A stretch of 64,000 nt of DNA from Proteus penneri (lineage in GTDB: Bacteria > Pseudomonadota > Gammaproteobacteria > Enterobacterales > Enterobacteriaceae), in the NCBI RefSeq assembly GCF_003144535.1, contig NZ_PHFJ01000009.1:124001-188000 (forward strand). Reading direction: 5' to 3'. The position numbers were made by a program, and so were the translations under genes. Below the pieces are notes generated by a model. The model searched no databases. It saw only the letters and a list, made by a program, of their open reading frames with translations, and was not told the origin of the DNA. This document shows, in pieces, positions 19,403 through 29,097 of this stretch; the stretch's first letter is position 1, and every line of letters begins with the position of its first letter.

Positions 19403-21649
19403 ATGCTGACACGTTTGCGAGAAATTGTAGAAAAAGTGGCTATGGCAGCTGGGCTTCCAGAAGCGCTTGAACTCTTAGTCAAGGAAACGTGTCAGGCAAT
19501 GCACACGGATGTGTGTTCTATTTATCTTGCCGATAAACAACGTAGTTGTTTTTATCTTATGGCGACCAAAGGGTTAAAAAAACCTAGAGGGAGAGCGGTT
19601 AGTCTTTCATTTAATGAAGGCGTGGTTGGTGAAGTGGGGCGTCTTTCAGAGCTTATCAACCTCGCTGATATTCGCGAACATCCTAGTTTTAAGTACCTTC
19701 CTCAAGTTAAAGAAGACGATCTCCGTGCTTTTCTTGGTGTTCCTATTGTCTACCGTCGCCAACTCCTTGGTGTATTAGTTGTTCAGCAAAAAGAGCGTCG
19801 CTTATTCAATGAAAGCGAAGAGTCTTTTATGGTGACGCTGGCGACACAGCTCGGGGCTACATTATCGCAAGTACAAACTAAAGGGCTTTTTGGGCAATAT
19901 CGCCAAAGTCGGATTAAAGCACTTTCAGTTTCGACTGGCGTTGTTATGGCTTATGGTTGGCAAGAAATTTCCCAGCCAGTTCTGGAAAATGTATTTAAAG
20001 CCAGCGCACTTGATATTAAGGCGGAATTAAATCGACTCACTGTGGCTTTAGAAGATGCCACTGCAGAATGTCGTCGCTTTAGTAAACGCTTTATGGCGAA
20101 TGCACAAAAAGAGAGTGCCGCTATTTTTGATCTCTACTCTCATTTACTTAATGATCCCCAGCTTAAACATAAAATGACAGCGATTATTACTCAAGGATAT
20201 GTCGCAGAATGGGCTGTAAAAGTGGTTGTTGAGAAAGTTTCGTCACAATTTTCTAGCCTGAAAGATGGCTACATGAGAGAAAGAGCCTCTGATCTTAAAG
20301 CATTAGGGCGCCGTTTATTATTTCATTTAGATGATGATCTAAGTTCAACTAATATTTGGCCAGAGCGTTTTATTTTGGTTGCTGATGAATTAAGCGCAAG
20401 TTTATTGGCGGAGTTACCAGAGCAACAGCTTGCAGGTGTGATTGTGCGAGATGGTGCAACACACTCACATTCTGCGATCCTTGTTAGAGCAATGGGAATT
20501 CCCGCGATCATGGGCGCGGATATTCAACCGGAGCTTTTACACAATCGTATGCTTATTCTTGATGGTTATCGTGGTGAGATTTTTATTGAACCAGAGCCTT
20601 TTATTACTCAAGAATATAAACAGATTATTGATGAAGAAAGTGTATTAAGCCAAATAGCAGAAGATCAGCTCGAACAGCAAGCTGTTCTCAAAAATGGTGA
20701 ATCGGTTAGCGTTCAATTGAATGCGGGATTAAATATTAAATACGAGCAACGCATTAGCGTGGGAATAGATGGCGTTGGTTTATATCGGACAGAAATCCCT
20801 TTTATGCTACAAAGCGGTTTCCCTTCTGAGGATGAACAGAAAAATCGCTACCGCGAAATACTCTCTTTTTTCCCTGATAAGCCTGTTGTATTGCGTGCTT
20901 TAGATATTGGTGCAGATAAACAACTTCCTTATATGCCCATTAATGAGGAAAATCCTTGCTTAGGTTGGAGAGGCATAAGAATATTGCTTGATCAACCTGA
21001 AATCTTTCTTATTCAGCTACGAGCAATGCTAAAAGCAAACCTCGAATTTAAAAATTTGAAAATTTTGTTGCCGATGGTGACAAGTATTGATGAAATTGAC
21101 GAAGCAAGAACATTGCTGCTACGCGCATGTAATGAAGTGAGTCGAGAGCTAAAATGTGAATGTGTTCCACCTCCACTGGGTATTATGCTTGAAGTGCCTT
21201 CATTGGTGTTTATGTTGTCACAATTAGCGAATCGGGTTGATTTTATCTCTGTTGGAACAAACGATTTAACTCAATACTTGCTTGCAGTCGATCGTAATAA
21301 TACCCATGTAGCATCACTCTATGATAATTTGCATCCTGCGTTATTGCGTTCACTGAATTTGATTGCAACACAATGCCAATATTATCAGTTGCCAGTTAGT
21401 GTTTGTGGCGAAATGGCAGGAACCCCTATCGGGGCATTGCTGTTAATAGGGCTCGGTTTTAGGCAGTTAAGCATGAGTGGTCGTAGTTTACCTAGGGTAA
21501 AATACTTATTACGCCATCTTGATCCTGTGGTGTTACAGTCTTTTATGCAACAAGTGTTGCAAGCTGAAACAGCAACAGAAATCAAAAAATTGTCTTCTGA
21601 ATTTATGGAACGGCAAGGATTAGGTGGATTAATTCGCGGAGGTATTTAG
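19403..21649 (+). CDS. ptsP: Phosphoenolpyruvate-protein phosphotransferase PtsP (EI-Ntr)
   Basis: First enzyme of the nitrogen-related phosphotransferase chain PtsP-NPr-EIIA-Ntr, which regulates rather than transports. N-terminal GAF domain (about residues 1-160) for sensing, then the EI module: phospho-histidine domain with the active His at H356 in THSHSAI, then the PEP-binding TIM barrel with LRALDIGADKQLPY and the SVGTNDLTQYLLAVDRNN signature. 748 residues, equal to E. coli. Probably co-transcribed with rppH. Confidence 0.97.
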   Translation: MLTRLREIVEKVAMAAGLPEALELLVKETCQAMHTDVCSIYLADKQRSCFYLMATKGLKKPRGRAVSLSFNEGVVGEVGRLSELINLADIREHPSFKYLPQVKEDDLRAFLGVPIVYRRQLLGVLVVQQKERRLFNESEESFMVTLATQLGATLSQVQTKGLFGQYRQSRIKALSVSTGVVMAYGWQEISQPVLENVFKASALDIKAELNRLTVALEDATAECRRFSKRFMANAQKESAAIFDLYSHLLNDPQLKHKMTAIITQGYVAEWAVKVVVEKVSSQFSSLKDGYMRERASDLKALGRRLLFHLDDDLSSTNIWPERFILVADELSASLLAELPEQQLAGVIVRDGATHSHSAILVRAMGIPAIMGADIQPELLHNRMLILDGYRGEIFIEPEPFITQEYKQIIDEESVLSQIAEDQLEQQAVLKNGESVSVQLNAGLNIKYEQRISVGIDGVGLYRTEIPFMLQSGFPSEDEQKNRYREILSFFPDKPVVLRALDIGADKQLPYMPINEENPCLGWRGIRILLDQPEIFLIQLRAMLKANLEFKNLKILLPMVTSIDEIDEARTLLLRACNEVSRELKCECVPPPLGIMLEVPSLVFMLSQLANRVDFISVGTNDLTQYLLAVDRNNTHVASLYDNLHPALLRSLNLIATQCQYYQLPVSVCGEMAGTPIGALLLIGLGFRQLSMSGRSLPRVKYLLRHLDPVVLQSFMQQVLQAETATEIKKLSSEFMERQGLGGLIRGGI

Positions 21650-21728
21650 TCTGCCTTCGTATAAGCCTTTTCTATGTTGGTATTAAATAGCCAATACAGA
21701 AATTATTGATTAAGTGAAGTAGGGAATA

Positions 21729-22619
21729 ATGAGTATAAGCTACCTTAAATTTCCAGAGATTGATCCTGTAATGTTCTCTATCGGGCCTGTTTCATTACAC
21801 TGGTACGGTATGATGTATTTAGTTGGATTTGTCTTTGCCTTATGGCTTGCAAATCGTCGAGCTGCAAAACCGAATAGTGGCTGGAATAAAAATGAAGTTG
21901 AAACATTACTTTATGTTGGTTTTGTCGGTGTATTTATCGGTGGTCGTTTAGGTTATGTTTTATTCTATAACTTACCTGTCTTTTTAAATGATCCTCTTTA
22001 CCTCTTTAAAGTGTGGGATGGCGGTATGTCATTCCATGGTGGTTTAATTGGGGTCATTTGTGCCATGATTTGGTTTGCTAAACGTACTAAACGTAAATTT
22101 TTCCAAGTGGCTGATTTTGTAGCACCTTTAATTCCATTTGGTTTAGGTTTAGGTCGTATTGGTAATTTTATTAATGGTGAATTGTGGGGACGCGTCACAT
22201 TAGATACGCCTTGGGCTTTCTTATTTCCAAGCTCTCGTTCTGAAGATCTCCAGCTTGTTGCTCAAGATCCAACAACACTACTACCGATTATTCAAGAATA
22301 TGGGGTTTTACCTCGCCATCCCTCACAACTTTATGAAATGCTGTTAGAAGGTGTGGTGCTATTTATTATCCTGAATATCTTTGTACGCAAAAGTCGTCCT
22401 GTAGGTAGTGTGTCAGGTCTGTTCCTAATTGGTTATGGTGCATTCCGTATTATTGTTGAATTCTTCCGTCAACCAGACGCACAACTAGGATTATTTGGTG
22501 GTGTGAGTATGGGGCAAATACTTTCAATTCCAATGATTTTATTGGGTATTATTTTTATGGTATGGGCTTATCGCCAAGATAAAAAGACACCACAAAACCC
22601 AACACCAACTCACAAATAG
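21729..22619 (+). CDS. lgt: Prolipoprotein diacylglyceryl transferase
   Basis: Inner-membrane enzyme that adds diacylglycerol to the lipobox cysteine of prolipoproteins (such as MltA in this window). Seven predicted membrane helices, HGG near residue 103 (SFHGGL) and the Lgt signature [10 protein letters not shown] at 142-151. 296 residues. A good ribosome binding site (GTAGGG) precedes the ATG. thyA follows 45 bp on, so the two likely form an operon, as in E. coli. Confidence 0.97.
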   Translation: MSISYLKFPEIDPVMFSIGPVSLHWYGMMYLVGFVFALWLANRRAAKPNSGWNKNEVETLLYVGFVGVFIGGRLGYVLFYNLPVFLNDPLYLFKVWDGGMSFHGGLIGVICAMIWFAKRTKRKFFQVADFVAPLIPFGLGLGRIGNFINGELWGRVTLDTPWAFLFPSSRSEDLQLVAQDPTTLLPIIQEYGVLPRHPSQLYEMLLEGVVLFIILNIFVRKSRPVGSVSGLFLIGYGAFRIIVEFFRQPDAQLGLFGGVSMGQILSIPMILLGIIFMVWAYRQDKKTPQNPTPTHK

Positions 22620-22664
22620 TGTGAGATAAATTTCTTATTATTAGTTAATTACAAGAGAGACAAC

Positions 22665-23516
22665 ATGAAGCAGTATCTGGCATTGTGTCAACGCATTATC
22701 GATGAAGGGCAATGGATTGATAATAAACGAACAGGAACCCGTTGTTTAACGGTGATTAATGCCGATCTGGAATATGATGTTGCGAATAACCAATTTCCGC
22801 TGATAACGACACGTAAAAGCTTTTATAAAGCAGCAATTGCAGAGCTGTTAGGGTATTTACGTGGTTACGACAATGCAGGTCAATTTCGTGAAATTGGTTG
22901 TAATACATGGAATGCAAACGCCAATGAAAATGGAGCATGGTTAAACAACCCCCATCGTAAAGGTGAAGATGATATGGGGCGTGTTTATGGTGTTCAAGGA
23001 CGTCAATGGCAACGCCCTGATGGCTCCCATTTTGATCAACTACGCAAAGTGATAGATAACCTGACTAAGGGGATAGATGATCGTGGGGAGATCGTAACAT
23101 TTTATAACCCAGGTGAAACTGAGTTAGGTTGTTTGCGTCCTTGTATGCATACACACACATTTTCATTGGTGGGTGATACGCTTTACTTAACCTCTTATCA
23201 ACGTAGCTGTGATGTACCATTAGGGTTAAATTTCAACCAAATACAGTGTTTTGTTTTATTAGCGCTGGTGGCTCAAATTACAGGACATAAGCCGGGTAAA
23301 GCATTTCATAAGATAATCAATGCGCATATCTATGAAAATCAATTACCTCTAATGCGTGATGTACAGCTAAAAAGAGAGCCTTTACCGTTACCAACGTTGC
23401 ATATCAATCCAAAAATTAAAACATTGGAAGATATCGAAACATGGGTAACAACGGATGATTTTACTGTTGAAGGTTATCAATGCCATGAAGCAATAAAATA
23501 CCCATTTACGGTTTGA
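22665..23516 (+). CDS. thyA: Thymidylate synthase, 283-residue form
   Basis: Methylates dUMP to dTMP using methylenetetrahydrofolate. The catalytic cysteine is C160 in [10 protein letters not shown], followed at the usual 20-residue distance by [13 protein letters not shown]. It is 283 residues against 264 in E. coli and differs throughout, with the motif [28 protein letters not shown] (residues split around 65-92) where E. coli has a different segment. From memory it resembles the Haemophilus/Vibrio-type ThyA more than the E. coli one, although the lgt-thyA locus is the enterobacterial one. A strong terminator follows. Confidence 0.95.
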   Translation: MKQYLALCQRIIDEGQWIDNKRTGTRCLTVINADLEYDVANNQFPLITTRKSFYKAAIAELLGYLRGYDNAGQFREIGCNTWNANANENGAWLNNPHRKGEDDMGRVYGVQGRQWQRPDGSHFDQLRKVIDNLTKGIDDRGEIVTFYNPGETELGCLRPCMHTHTFSLVGDTLYLTSYQRSCDVPLGLNFNQIQCFVLLALVAQITGHKPGKAFHKIINAHIYENQLPLMRDVQLKREPLPLPTLHINPKIKTLEDIETWVTTDDFTVEGYQCHEAIKYPFTV

Positions 23517-23533
23517 TTTTTCCTTTATGTTTT

Positions 23534-23567
23534 AAAGCCTCTGTTTAGTGATAAACAGGGGCTTTTT
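23534..23567 (+). terminator. Rho-independent terminator after thyA
   Basis: AAAGCCTCTGTTTA (23534-23547) pairs with TAAACAGGGGCTTT (23552-23565; one wobble), with a 4-nt loop and a T run. Confidence 0.88.
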
Positions 23568-23748
23568 ATTCCTACCATTAAATTTAAATTCAATAAACTA
23601 AGATTAACCCCAGCCTTGTTGATAACTATTTTTTTGTGTTTGTTCTGAAAATATAGTTACTGCGTCATCGTTCGAAAAAAACACTCTCTTTTATTTACCT
23701 TACAAAGGTTTAGCTGCATTCTCATCGCAGGCTCTAGAGGAGAACAAA

Positions 23749-24258
23749 ATGAACAGTAATATGGAAATAAGCCTAAATAGTAAACTTGAACAAGAGAGTG
23801 AATGGGGGATAAGCCTGCTCGAAATGCTTATTGTCATGATGATTGCCTCGATTTTAAGTTATTTATCAATTACGACCTATCAGCAATTTACTCACCAACG
23901 TCAATTGATACATAGTGTACGAGAAACCATTGCATTTCTTTCATATCAACGACAACAAGCGCTACTGTTTAATATAAAAATTAAAATATCACTTCATTTA
24001 TCACCCAGCAATAAAGTTGTCGCTACGCCTTTTTCTCAACGGCATTTAACTGAAAAACAAACGATTTTTCAATTAACCACTGGCATTCAACTTAAACAAT
24101 CAACGGTCTCAAATTTTACGTTTGGGGATATTCGTCAAACTTTAAGACCAATGAGTTTTGTACTTCAAAGCTCAGAAGGTGAAGTAAAAATTGTTATTTC
24201 ATCTTTAGGGAGAATAAGAGCATGTAGCCAGAAAATTAAGGTATTTTCGCCATGTTAA
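23749..24258 (+). CDS. ppdA: Prepilin-type (type II secretion/type IV pilus) minor pseudopilin, PpdA-like
   Basis: The N-terminus has a 20-residue leader ending in Gly20, then ISLLEMLIVMMIASIL with Glu at position +5, the class III signal cut and methylated by PilD-type peptidase. One hydrophobic helix, then a periplasmic domain. In E. coli ppdA-ppdB-ygdB-ppdC lie between thyA and recC, as here. It overlaps ppdB by 7 bp. Function is unproven; such genes encode minor pilins that prime pilus assembly. No major pilin or assembly ATPase is in the window. Confidence 0.85.
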   Translation: MNSNMEISLNSKLEQESEWGISLLEMLIVMMIASILSYLSITTYQQFTHQRQLIHSVRETIAFLSYQRQQALLFNIKIKISLHLSPSNKVVATPFSQRHLTEKQTIFQLTTGIQLKQSTVSNFTFGDIRQTLRPMSFVLQSSEGEVKIVISSLGRIRACSQKIKVFSPC

Positions 24259-24896
24259 AGCGATCAATATTTTCATTTTCATCTGGCATGATGCTGATGG
24301 AATGCCTTTTTGCCATGGCAATTAGTGGCGTTCTATTTCTGTGCATCAGTCGGGCATATCCTCAAGTAATGAACACACTGCTCCATTCTTACCAAAAATA
24401 TCAGTTAGATATTTTTTTAAGGGAAAGGTTATTGGTGCTAGAAACACAATTAAGGCGCACTGGATATTGTCAGGGTGAGTGTGCTTATGTATCGCAGTCA
24501 AAGGGGTTACACTCTTCACCATTAAAAATAGGGCAGTATTCTTATCAAGAAAAAAACTCCTGCGTTATTTTCGCTTATGACGTAAATGGCAATGGTCGAT
24601 GGGATGCGCCTTCCTCAAAAGAGAGTGATTATTTTGGTTATCGGCTTAGAAATGGGCAACTAGAACAATTAAGAGGAGTACAAGATTGTACTTCTTCAGG
24701 ATGGCAACGATTCTTTGAAAGTCATGAAATAGAAGTGACGGAGTTTATTTTACGTCCTTACTCAAAGCAACATCTTATCAAAAAGAAACCCTTTTTTTAT
24801 CTCTCTGTTTCCTTGAAATTTCATTTAAAACAATCGCCTACTGTGAAACTACATTATAAGAATGAAATTCGGTTAAGGAATGTGACCACGTTATGA
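24252..24896 (+). CDS. ppdB: Prepilin-type minor pseudopilin, PpdB-like
   Basis: Leader ends at Gly12, followed by MMLMECLFAMAISGVLFLC with Glu17 at +5. 214 residues; cysteines in the globular domain (GYCQGECAY, NSCVIF, QDCTSSG) may form disulfides. The position between ppdA and ygdB supports the name. Start overlaps ppdA by 7 bp and the end overlaps ygdB as ATGA. Divergent from E. coli in sequence as I remember it. Confidence 0.8.
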   Translation: MLKRSIFSFSSGMMLMECLFAMAISGVLFLCISRAYPQVMNTLLHSYQKYQLDIFLRERLLVLETQLRRTGYCQGECAYVSQSKGLHSSPLKIGQYSYQEKNSCVIFAYDVNGNGRWDAPSSKESDYFGYRLRNGQLEQLRGVQDCTSSGWQRFFESHEIEVTEFILRPYSKQHLIKKKPFFYLSVSLKFHLKQSPTVKLHYKNEIRLRNVTTL

Positions 24897-25354
24897 GTAT
24901 TGATTTTATTAATAATAAAAGTGAGCAAGGATTTGCAAGTTTACTTGTCGTAATTGGGTTTATTGTTATGAGCTTATCAGCGCTAGGAAATTTTGCTTAT
25001 CATTACAGGCAATCTCAACAAATAGTAATGCAAGAGTTGCAAGCACGACAGGCTTTTTTATTTGCTGAATCTGCATTAGCGTGGGGAATAAAACGGAATT
25101 GGGAAATTCTATCGTCACAGTTAAATAAATGGCAGTGTCGTCATTTTCATGTAAACCCTAAAATAAAGAGTTGTTTATTTTTGATTTCTTTAGAAAAAGG
25201 ATTATTACAAGGACAAGCAGAAAGCTTAAATGGTTATAAAATATATCATTATCAATGGGTTGATTTTTTGAAGGATAAAAATAAATCCATGGTGACACAT
25301 CCAAATGGATGGCTAGATTATTGCCCATTAGTGCATAAGGAGTGTGTGTTATAG
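24893..25354 (+). CDS. ygdB: YgdB-like pseudopilin/type II secretion-related protein
   Basis: 153 residues with a prepilin-like start: Gly13, then FASLLVVIGFIVMSLSALG. The residue at +5 is Leu rather than Glu, as in GspK/PilX-like tip pilins. Synteny (third gene of four between thyA and recC) gives the name. Its start codon overlaps the ppdB stop (ATGA) and its end overlaps the next gene by 13 bp. Confidence 0.72.
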   Translation: MSIDFINNKSEQGFASLLVVIGFIVMSLSALGNFAYHYRQSQQIVMQELQARQAFLFAESALAWGIKRNWEILSSQLNKWQCRHFHVNPKIKSCLFLISLEKGLLQGQAESLNGYKIYHYQWVDFLKDKNKSMVTHPNGWLDYCPLVHKECVL

Positions 25355-25683
25355 ATAACATTCAAAATAAATCAGAAAGTGGCTCTATTTTACTTAATAC
25401 AATGTTTATATTACTGTTTTTTAATATTAGTTTTGTCGCTATTATAGGGTATAGTCAATCATTAAAAGCTGACTTTCAGCGGTTAATTCAAATGCAGCAG
25501 GCAGGGCAGGAACTTTTTGTTTTATTTGAACAAATGACTGATAAATTACCTGACTATTTCGTAGCCAATTCCAAAATAATGACACGCTCACTATTACAGT
25601 CTGAAGGTTGTCAGGAAATAGAAGGTTATGTTGCCAATAATGTATTACCCGAAATAAAGCTGTATTACTGGTCATGCTATTAA
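25342..25683 (+). CDS. ppdC: PpdC-like minor pseudopilin, start codon uncertain
   Basis: About 110 residues. After Gly14 comes SILLNTMFILLFFNISFV, a pilin-like hydrophobic helix, but with Asn instead of Glu at +5. The only standard start in frame is GTG 25342, which overlaps the AAGGAG (25337-25342) that should be the ribosome binding site; an ATA at 25351 has ideal spacing, so a rare start or coupling to ygdB termination is possible. recC follows 15 bp on. Confidence 0.65.
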   Translation: MCVIDNIQNKSESGSILLNTMFILLFFNISFVAIIGYSQSLKADFQRLIQMQQAGQELFVLFEQMTDKLPDYFVANSKIMTRSLLQSEGCQEIEGYVANNVLPEIKLYYWSCY

Positions 25684-25698
25684 TAAGATGAGGATCTG

Positions 25699-28600
25699 AT
25701 GTTTCATATATATCACTCAAATCAGTTGTCATTACTAAAGTCACTTATGGTGCACTTTATGCAGACCAGACCACTCTCTTCTCCCTTTGAACAAGAAGTG
25801 ATCCTTGTACAAAGCCCCGGAATGTCTCAGTGGTTGCAAATCCAGCTTGCCGAAAGCTTGGGTATTGCTGCTAATATCCGTTACCCATTACCAGCAACCT
25901 TTATTTGGGAAATGTTTACGCGGGTGCTATCAGGTATACCTAAAGAAAGTGCTTTTTCTAAAGATGCCATGACATGGAAATTAATGGCATTATTACCTGA
26001 ATATTTATCTCATGAAGAATTTAAACCGCTACTTCATTATCTTGATGATGATGAGGATAAACGTAAATTACACCAATTAGCAGGGCGTGTTGCTGACTTA
26101 TTTGACCAATATTTGGTATATCGTTCAGATTGGTTAGCTTCGTGGGAAAAAGATGAATTGATAGAAGGGCTGAGTGAAAATCAGCGTTGGCAGAAAATAT
26201 TGTGGGTAGCGTTACAGCAATACACAAAAGATCTCAATCAGCCCCAATGGCATCGTTCTAATCTTTATCAGCAATTTATTTCGACATTAAATGGTGCAAA
26301 AGAAGGAGAACTTCAACACTGTTTTCCACCCCGTATTTTTATTTGTGGTATTTCGGCATTACCGCAAGTTTATTTGCAGGCTCTGCAAGCTATTGGGCGT
26401 CATACAGAGATCTATTTACTCTTTACCAATCCTTGCCGTTACTATTGGGGCGATATTCAAGATCCTAAATTTCTTGCTCGGCTGAATAGTAGAAAACCTC
26501 GTCATTATCAGCAATTACATGAATTATCGTGGTTTAAAGATGAAAAAAATGCCTCATCATTATTTAATGAAGAGGGGGAGCAAAATATCGGTAATCCGCT
26601 ATTAGCCTCATGGGGAAAATTGGGTAAAGATAATCTCTATTTTCTTTCTGAACTTGAGTATACCGATGTATTGGATGCTTTTGTTGATATTCCAAGAGAT
26701 AATTTACTTCATCAATTGCAAGCTGACATTCTTGATTTAGAAGATTTTTCGCAATTAGGTACAACACTTGAAACTTATGAATGTAGTGAAAATAAACGTG
26801 TAATTTTACCAGATGATAACTCATTGACTTTTCATGCCAGTCATAGCCCTCAGCGTGAAGTAGAAGTACTACAAGATCAATTACTGCATTTATTAGAGCA
26901 AGATCCCGAATTATTACCACGTGATATTATTGTGATGGTTGCGGATATCGATAGCTATACACCTTATATTCAAGCGGTGTTTGGTAATGCACCTTCAGAA
27001 CGTTATCTTCCTTTTGCAATTTCAGATAGAAAAGCTCGTCAAGCACACCCTGTATTACAAGCTTTTATTACGTTGTTAGAGCTTCCTCAAAGTCGGTTCA
27101 CCGCAGAACAAGTATTAGCTTTACTTGAAGTTCCTGCTTTAGCTGGGCATTTCTCTATTTTTGAAAATGAACTAAAACTACTACGTCGTTGGGTCGATGA
27201 ATCAGGCATACGTTGGGGATTGGATGATGAGAATGTGGCTTCATTCTTATTACCCATCACGGGTAAAAATACGTGGGAGTTTGGTTTACTGCGCATGTTG
27301 CTTGGTTATGCGATGGAAAGTGAAAATGGCCCTTGGAAAGGGGTCCTTCCTTATGATGAATCAAGTGGCTTAGTTGCTGAGCTTGCAGGATATCTCGCTG
27401 ATTTTATTTATACATTAAGTGAGTGGCGTACACGTTTGAGTGAAACTCGCTCATTAGAAGCATGGCTAGAAGTTGGACAACAATTAGTTGATGCTTTTTT
27501 TGAATCTGATGAGGAAACGGAATTAGTTTTAGCGCTTATTATCCAGCAATGGCAAAAGGTGATTGAAAATGGACTGAAAGCGCAATATCAAAATGAAATC
27601 CCGCTAGTCCTTATTCGTGATGAATTAACCGTACGGTTTGATGATGAAAAAATCAGTCAGCGTTTTTTAGCGGGTAGCATTAATTTCTGTACGTTAATGC
27701 CTATGCGCTCTATTCCCTTTAAAGCGGTGTGTTTATTAGGCATGAACGACGGTATTTATCCTCGTAATATTCAGCCGTTAGGGTTTGATTTAATGGCGGA
27801 AAAACGCCGTCGTGGTGATAGAAAACGTCGTGATGATGACCGCTATTTATTCCTTGAAGCGCTTAGTTCAGCTGAAAAATACCTTTATATTAGTTATATC
27901 GGAAAATCGATACGGGACGATCGAGAATGTAACCCATCTGTATTAATCAAAGAGTTACAAGATTATATTGGGCAAAACTTCCGTTTGCCGGAAGATGGTG
28001 AACGCAATGTCGATGAAAGTGCGATTCGTATAAATCAGCATTTGTTAACACAACATAGCCGTGTTCCTTTTGCTCAAGAAAATTTCCGAATCGGTGCTTC
28101 TTTTCGCTCTTATGCTTCCGAATGGCTACCTGCTGCGAGTGGGCAGGGGGAGGTTCATCAATGTTTTACGGAAGCACTTAATGACGATGACACAATAGAT
28201 AAAGTCTCAATTGACGAGCTTGCACGTTTTTATCGCCATCCTATTCGTGCTTTTTTCCAACAAAGATTAAAAACAAACTTTGTTATTGAAGAAACAGAAT
28301 TACCTGAAGAAGAGCCATTTGTGATAAATGCGCTTCAACGTTATCTATTGAATCAATGGTTATTAAAAGCATTGATTGATCAAAGTTCAACAGAAGCTTT
28401 GTTTGAGCGTATCAAAGCCGCGGGACAACTTCCGGCGAGCGCATTTGGTCAAATTTATTGGGAGCAACAAATAGAAGAGTTACTCCCTTTAGCGGAAAAG
28501 ATAAGAAGTGAACGATCAGCCACACATTCTGTCACATTAGAGCAAAGCTTTAGTGCAATGCCACTGATTGGCCGTTTAAATGAGGTACAAACTGATGGTT

Positions 28601-29082
28601 TATTACGCTGGCGACCTGCCAGCTTAACAGCTAATGATTTATTACAGCTTTGGATTGAGCACTTAGTTTATTGTTTAAAAGAGGGGACGGGCGAGAGCCG
28701 GTTTTACGGCAGAAAAGAGACTCAATGGTGTTTATTACCTGTTGATCCTGAATTTGCCTATTCAACATTAGACAATTTAATTAGTGATTATAAACAAGGG
28801 TTAAACAGCCCATTAGCGCTATTTGCGAAAAGTGGCTGGGCTTGGTTACAAGCTTGCTATGATAAAAAATCACAAGCGTTTTTACTTGATGATGAAGAGA
28901 CACTAGAAAAAGCAGAATTAGTTCTAATGCAACATTTAACGGATAGTTATAATCGAGATGGTGAAATGAATGACATGTATGTTCAGCGTGCTTTCTCTCA
29001 ATTAGACGAGCCTTTTTTACAAACAGTCAAGCAGACGGCATTAACAATATTTAAACCAATAATTCCATTTCTGAAAAAATAA
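25699..29082 (+). CDS. recC: Exonuclease V gamma subunit RecC
   Basis: Chi-recognition subunit of RecBCD, an inactivated helicase/nuclease fold that channels and scans the 3' strand. The N-terminus MFHIYHSNQLSLLKSLM and segment VQSPGMSQWLQIQLAESLGIAANI align with E. coli RecC; 1127 residues against 1122. The gene order recC-ptrA-recB-recD is the conserved enterobacterial one. A short GAGG-type site precedes the ATG. Confidence 0.97.
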   Translation: MFHIYHSNQLSLLKSLMVHFMQTRPLSSPFEQEVILVQSPGMSQWLQIQLAESLGIAANIRYPLPATFIWEMFTRVLSGIPKESAFSKDAMTWKLMALLPEYLSHEEFKPLLHYLDDDEDKRKLHQLAGRVADLFDQYLVYRSDWLASWEKDELIEGLSENQRWQKILWVALQQYTKDLNQPQWHRSNLYQQFISTLNGAKEGELQHCFPPRIFICGISALPQVYLQALQAIGRHTEIYLLFTNPCRYYWGDIQDPKFLARLNSRKPRHYQQLHELSWFKDEKNASSLFNEEGEQNIGNPLLASWGKLGKDNLYFLSELEYTDVLDAFVDIPRDNLLHQLQADILDLEDFSQLGTTLETYECSENKRVILPDDNSLTFHASHSPQREVEVLQDQLLHLLEQDPELLPRDIIVMVADIDSYTPYIQAVFGNAPSERYLPFAISDRKARQAHPVLQAFITLLELPQSRFTAEQVLALLEVPALAGHFSIFENELKLLRRWVDESGIRWGLDDENVASFLLPITGKNTWEFGLLRMLLGYAMESENGPWKGVLPYDESSGLVAELAGYLADFIYTLSEWRTRLSETRSLEAWLEVGQQLVDAFFESDEETELVLALIIQQWQKVIENGLKAQYQNEIPLVLIRDELTVRFDDEKISQRFLAGSINFCTLMPMRSIPFKAVCLLGMNDGIYPRNIQPLGFDLMAEKRRRGDRKRRDDDRYLFLEALSSAEKYLYISYIGKSIRDDRECNPSVLIKELQDYIGQNFRLPEDGERNVDESAIRINQHLLTQHSRVPFAQENFRIGASFRSYASEWLPAASGQGEVHQCFTEALNDDDTIDKVSIDELARFYRHPIRAFFQQRLKTNFVIEETELPEEEPFVINALQRYLLNQWLLKALIDQSSTEALFERIKAAGQLPASAFGQIYWEQQIEELLPLAEKIRSERSATHSVTLEQSFSAMPLIGRLNEVQTDGLLRWRPASLTANDLLQLWIEHLVYCLKEGTGESRFYGRKETQWCLLPVDPEFAYSTLDNLISDYKQGLNSPLALFAKSGWAWLQACYDKKSQAFLLDDEETLEKAELVLMQHLTDSYNRDGEMNDMYVQRAFSQLDEPFLQTVKQTALTIFKPIIPFLKK

Positions 29083-29097
29083 GGGAGCTCATATCAG

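Noticed and set aside
24252-25683. CRISPR, prophage or insertion sequence in the divergent pseudopilin region
   Set aside because: No direct repeats, integrase or transposase; gene order equals the E. coli ppd locus.
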